A DNA stretch of 26,981 nucleotides. It comes from an uncultured Mollicutes bacterium. Lineage in GTDB: Bacteria > Bacillota_I > Bacilli_A > ML615J-28 > CAG-313. This document shows, one piece after another, positions 23,606-26,981 of this stretch. The stretch's first letter is position 1. Each line of letters opens with the position of its first letter. Position numbers and translations under genes: made by a program. The stretch spans positions 1-26,981 of the forward strand of contig UQBM01000022.1 in the NCBI GenBank assembly GCA_900539265.1, written 5' to 3'. Below the pieces are notes generated by a model. It was not told where the DNA came from, ran no database searches, and saw only the letters and a list, made by a program, of their open reading frames with translations.

Positions 23606-25351
23606 ATGCGAAGTAAAACAAATGGAGAACTTAGAATTAATAATATAGGAGAAACTGTCAACCTAGTGGGTTGGTGTAGTAAAAAAAGAAATCTAGGTGG
23701 TCTGATTTTTATAGATTTAAGAGATCGAAGCGGAATTGTTCAATTAGTAATTGAACCCACTAATGAAAATTATACTAAAGCACTAGATGTAAAAAATGAA
23801 TATGTTTTGAATGTTACTGGTTTAGTTGTGGAAAGACAAAATAAAAATGGAAATCTTTCAACAGGAGATATTGAAGTAATTGTTAGCGAATTAAAGATTT
23901 TAAATGAGGCCGAAAATCCTCCCCTTCTTATTCAAGATCAAACAGATGCCCTGGAAGATACTAGAATGAAATATCGATATCTAGATTTAAGAAGACCAAT
24001 TATGCAAAAAAATTTAATCTTACGACATCGGACAATGATGGCTACTCGTAATTTTTTTGACAGTGAGGGTTTTGTTGAAATTGAAACACCATATCTTGGC
24101 AAATCAACACCAGAAGGAGCAAGGGATTTTTTGATTCCATCACGTTTATATGAAGGCTCATTTTATGCTTTACCACAATCACCTCAAATGTATAAACAAC
24201 TATTAATGGTAGCGGGATTTGAAAAATATTTTCAAATTGTAAAATGTTTTCGTGATGAAGATTTAAGAGCTGATAGACAATTAGAATTTACACAAATTGA
24301 TGTAGAGATGAGTTTTGTCGATGAGAATGATATTTATGATATTACTGAAAGATTATTAAAGCATATTTGGAAAGAAGTATTAGATCAAGATATTCAAACG
24401 CCATTTATTAAAATGGATTATGATGTTGCATTGAATCAGTATGGTTCTGATAAACCAGATACTAGATTTGATATGTTACTTGAGGATTTTACAAGATGGG
24501 CAAAAGAAATTGAGTTTGGAGTTTTTCAAAATCAAATAACTCTTGGCAATTGTGTTAAAGGTATTATTGTCAAAAATGGAGCTGAAAAATATTCTAGAAA
24601 GGAAATTGATCGTTTAACAGAATTAGTAAAAAAGTATCATGCTAATGGTCTTGTTTGGCTTAAATATGAAAAGGGCAAATTTAGTGGTCCAATTACTAAG
24701 TTTTTAAATAGTGATACAAGCAAAATACTTATAGAAAACTATGATGTTCAAGAAAATGATTTAATTTTAATGATTTCTGATAAACGGGAAATATGTAATT
24801 TTGCATTAGGGGCATTACGCATTCAAATTGCAAAAGAAATGAATTTAATCGATCAATCTAAGTTTAATTTTTTATGGATTATTAATTGGCCATTATTTGA
24901 GTATAGTGAAGAGGAAGAAAGATATGTTGCTGCACACCATCCATTTACTTCTCCTAAAGATGGCGATGAAGATTTAATGCTAAATAATCCTGAAAAATGT
25001 CGTGCTAAAGCATATGATATTGTATTAAATGGATATGAATTAGGTGGTGGTAGCATTAGAATTCATAACCAAGACGTCCAGGCCAAAATGTTTAAAGCAA
25101 TTGGATTAACTGATGATGAGGTTAAAAAACAATTTTCCTTTTTTGTCGATGCTTTAAAATATGGTACTCCTCCTCATGGAGGCTTTGCAATTGGTTTAGA
25201 TCGACTTGTAATGTTACTTACTGGTAACAATAATTTACGTGAAGTAATTGCTTTTCCGAAAGCTGCTAGTGCTAGATGTCCAATGAGCGATGCTCCAACA
25301 CCAGTTTCAACCAAGCAGCTAGAAGAATTAAATATAAAATATAATAAATAG
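23606..25351 (+). CDS. aspS: Aspartyl-tRNA synthetase
   Basis: 581 aa, bacterial-type class IIb enzyme charging tRNA-Asp (or tRNA-Asn too if asnS is absent). The N-terminal OB-fold anticodon domain contains GWCSKKRNLGGLIFIDLRDR; class II motif 2 is FRDEDLRADRQLEFTQIDVE; the inserted bacterial GAD domain spans roughly 290-410; class II motif 3 is GGFAIGLDRLVMLLTG near the C-terminus, followed by AFPKAASARCPMSDAP. TAAGGAGAT precedes the ATG. Expression is probably controlled by the upstream T-box, so uncharged tRNA-Asp would raise it. dCMP deaminase follows after 9 nt. Confidence 0.98.
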   Translation: MRSKTNGELRINNIGETVNLVGWCSKKRNLGGLIFIDLRDRSGIVQLVIEPTNENYTKALDVKNEYVLNVTGLVVERQNKNGNLSTGDIEVIVSELKILNEAENPPLLIQDQTDALEDTRMKYRYLDLRRPIMQKNLILRHRTMMATRNFFDSEGFVEIETPYLGKSTPEGARDFLIPSRLYEGSFYALPQSPQMYKQLLMVAGFEKYFQIVKCFRDEDLRADRQLEFTQIDVEMSFVDENDIYDITERLLKHIWKEVLDQDIQTPFIKMDYDVALNQYGSDKPDTRFDMLLEDFTRWAKEIEFGVFQNQITLGNCVKGIIVKNGAEKYSRKEIDRLTELVKKYHANGLVWLKYEKGKFSGPITKFLNSDTSKILIENYDVQENDLILMISDKREICNFALGALRIQIAKEMNLIDQSKFNFLWIINWPLFEYSEEEERYVAAHHPFTSPKDGDEDLMLNNPEKCRAKAYDIVLNGYELGGGSIRIHNQDVQAKMFKAIGLTDDEVKKQFSFFVDALKYGTPPHGGFAIGLDRLVMLLTGNNNLREVIAFPKAASARCPMSDAPTPVSTKQLEELNIKYNK

Positions 25352-25360
25352 GAGGTAAAA

Positions 25361-25834
25361 ATGAAGAGTACGGATTATATTTCTTGGGATGAATATTTTA
25401 TGGGAGTAGCTTTACTATCGGCTCATCGAAGTAAAGATCCCAATACTAAAGTTGGAGCTTGTATTGTTAATGAAAATAAACGTATTGTAGGAATTGGTTA
25501 TAATGGTTTTCCCTATGGATGTAGCGATGATTCATATCCTTGGGAGCGAGATGGTGATTTTTTAAATACTAAATATCCATATGTTGTGCATGCTGAACCC
25601 AATGCAATATTAAATTCCACTAGCAATTTAGAAGGTGCCACTCTTTATGTAAGTCTTTTTCCTTGTCATGAATGTATGAAATTAATTATTCAAAGTGGAA
25701 TTAAAGAAATTGTATATTTATCAGATAAATATAATGGTACTCCATCAGATTTAGCTTCAAAAAAAATGGCTGATAGTGCTGGATTAAAGTATCGTAAAAT
25801 GAAAAATATTAATATAAGGATTGAGAATGAATGA
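25361..25834 (+). CDS. dCMP deaminase (ComEB/DCTD family)
   Basis: 157 aa. It converts dCMP to dUMP, supplying thymidylate synthesis. The zinc site is HAE (in VVHAEPNAIL, Glu as proton shuttle) with PCHEC. The segment SKDPNTKVGACIV and GYNGFPYGCSDD with PWERDG are characteristic of deoxycytidylate deaminases rather than cytidine or tRNA-adenosine deaminases. In Bacillus the homologue ComEB sits in the comE operon; here it follows aspS and overlaps the Lon-like gene by 4 nt. AGGAGG precedes the ATG. Confidence 0.93.
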   Translation: MKSTDYISWDEYFMGVALLSAHRSKDPNTKVGACIVNENKRIVGIGYNGFPYGCSDDSYPWERDGDFLNTKYPYVVHAEPNAILNSTSNLEGATLYVSLFPCHECMKLIIQSGIKEIVYLSDKYNGTPSDLASKKMADSAGLKYRKMKNINIRIENE

Positions 25835-26925
25835 AGAAATTTATTAAAGAATATAAAAAACTATTAATCATTATTGCTATTCCATATTTATTTATTGTTC
25901 TTTCATCAATTATTAAAGTCAATTATGATATTACAACACCAGCGGTAATTTCTAAAGTATCAAGTGAAATCAATATTGGTAATAGTGATATTTGTAATGT
26001 CAATACAGTTTCGGTTTACTCATATTCAAAGGTTAGTCTGCTAAATTATTTAATAGGTTTAATTAATAAAAATGCTCAAATTGAAAAAACTTATGAGTAT
26101 CAAGTAACTGATACTAATCAAATGTATTCATCTGGTGTAATTCAAAAGCGGGTTAGCATTTATAATGCTATTATTTCAGGCTATCAAGCAGCTGGTTATC
26201 AAGAAATTATAGATGAGAATTCTTTTAAAGGTTATATTATTCATACTCTTTCTTCTTATGCTTCAGAAAAGTTACAAGTTGGTGATATCATTACTAGATT
26301 TGAAGGTAAAGATTTAAAGGGACTAACAGGCAGTAATGAATTTGAACTAGCTACTGAAAACCTACTTTTTGAAAAAAATAAAAAATATCAAATTGCTGTT
26401 TTACGTCAAGTAGAAGAAACTAAAAATAATTATATAACAAAAGAATTTGAATTTGAAATTAGTACGGAATATTATTATAATAAAGAAGATAAAAAAATTG
26501 CTAGTTTAGGGATTGCAACATATGAATATGTGGTGCCAACTAAGAATCAAAATATTCCAAGTTATTCATGGCAATATGGTAATTCGATTGGTCCAAGTGG
26601 AGGGTTAATGCAGGCGCTTTATGTTTATGATAGTTTGAAGAATAATAATCTTACAAAGGGATTACGAATTGTAGGGACTGGCACTGTTGATGCTTATGGT
26701 AATGCGGGGCCAATTGGAGGAATTTATCAAAAAGTGCTTGCTGCCCATTTAGCTAATGCAGATATTTTCTTTGTTCCTGTCTCTTCTCTTGAAGAAGAAA
26801 TATATATGAATGAATCTAACTACCTTGAGGCTATCTCTTCATATCAAAACTTGAAAAATCCTAAAATGAAGTTAGTTGTTGTTAGTTCTTTAAATGATAT
26901 TATCAATTATTTGAAAAATAGTTAA
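25831..26925 (+). CDS. SepM/YlbL-type PDZ-domain Lon-like serine protease
   Basis: 364 aa membrane-anchored protease. An N-terminal span at about residues 9-29 anchors it, with the rest probably extracellular. A PDZ segment (KLQVGDIITRFEGKDLKG, 147-164) precedes a Lon-protease domain with the Ser-Lys dyad S256 (GPSGGLMQAL) and K301 (GGIYQKVLAA), 45 residues apart as in the family. SepM trims a competence peptide in streptococci and YlbL/CtpA-type proteases take part in checkpoint recovery in Bacillus; the substrate here is unknown. The ATGA overlap with the deaminase gene implies coupling. The SD-like AAGGAGG after the stop is followed by no usable ORF before the window ends. Confidence 0.92.
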   Translation: MKKFIKEYKKLLIIIAIPYLFIVLSSIIKVNYDITTPAVISKVSSEINIGNSDICNVNTVSVYSYSKVSLLNYLIGLINKNAQIEKTYEYQVTDTNQMYSSGVIQKRVSIYNAIISGYQAAGYQEIIDENSFKGYIIHTLSSYASEKLQVGDIITRFEGKDLKGLTGSNEFELATENLLFEKNKKYQIAVLRQVEETKNNYITKEFEFEISTEYYYNKEDKKIASLGIATYEYVVPTKNQNIPSYSWQYGNSIGPSGGLMQALYVYDSLKNNNLTKGLRIVGTGTVDAYGNAGPIGGIYQKVLAAHLANADIFFVPVSSLEEEIYMNESNYLEAISSYQNLKNPKMKLVVVSSLNDIINYLKNS

Positions 26926-26981
26926 AAGGAGGCTAACTATTAATAATCAAGTAAAACGATAAAATAATTTTTATTGTATAA

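Noticed and set aside
26926..26981. Strong SD-like AAGGAGG after the Lon-like protease gene
   Set aside because: All three forward frames hit a stop within eight codons, and the only well-spaced codon (ATT 26939) encodes just seven residues. The next gene probably starts beyond the window.
1..26981. tRNA, rRNA, CRISPR, IS or prophage elements
   Set aside because: No cloverleaf, rRNA-like block, regularly spaced repeats or transposase/integrase motifs were seen.

Overview
The window is strongly AT-rich DNA from a low-GC Gram-positive bacterium (Bacilli / Erysipelotrichales / RF39-like relatives). UGA is a stop codon (it ends dxs, for example) and Trp is UGG, so this is not the Mycoplasma code. 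Spo0A and SpoIVB point to a sporulating lineage or one that recently sporulated. Most gene order is the Bacillus core order with genes missing. No rRNA, tRNA, IS element, prophage or CRISPR array was seen.

Layout. 1-584 (-): start of a YhbD-family HTH gene, cut by the window edge, with a promoter carrying two palindromic operators. 737-4409 (+): phoH-ybeY-cdd-era-yqzL-recO, a tightly packed, overlapping RNA-maturation/ribosome-assembly/repair operon; dgkA is absent between ybeY and cdd. 4577-6928 (+): cyclophilin, formate/nitrite-family channel and iron-type alcohol dehydrogenase, probably one fermentation-related operon. 7058-7213: rpmG (L33) with its own promoter and terminator. 7302-8939: an FtsK/SpoIIIE-like membrane protein whose motor domain has lost its ATPase motifs. 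8957-10225 (-): rarA, sharing a bidirectional terminator with it. 10356-12498 (+): MATE exporter, trmL and a tiny acidic protein. 12610-16256 (+): a lipoprotein resembling a sialate O-acetylesterase without its catalytic residues, then nusB-xseA-xseB, leading into dxs-recN (16279-19741). 19828-21798: spoIVB and spo0A, as in Bacillus. 21857-22066 (-): small single-pass membrane protein. 22138-23382: dinB, apparently using an ATT start. 23399-25351: a compact T-box leader and aspS. 25361-26925: dCMP deaminase and a SepM/YlbL-type PDZ-Lon protease.

The cargo is mostly information processing (ribosome and tRNA maturation, DNA repair, transcription antitermination) plus nucleotide salvage, isoprenoid precursor synthesis and sporulation control. 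The least ordinary items are the two apparent pseudoenzymes (FtsK-like and esterase-like), the T-box leader that seems too short for a canonical Stem I and shows a GAC triplet in a 7-nt loop, the Spo0A receiver with an altered acidic pocket, the operator-laden yhbD promoter, and the ATT-initiated dinB. All function calls rest on reading motifs by eye; no searches were run.
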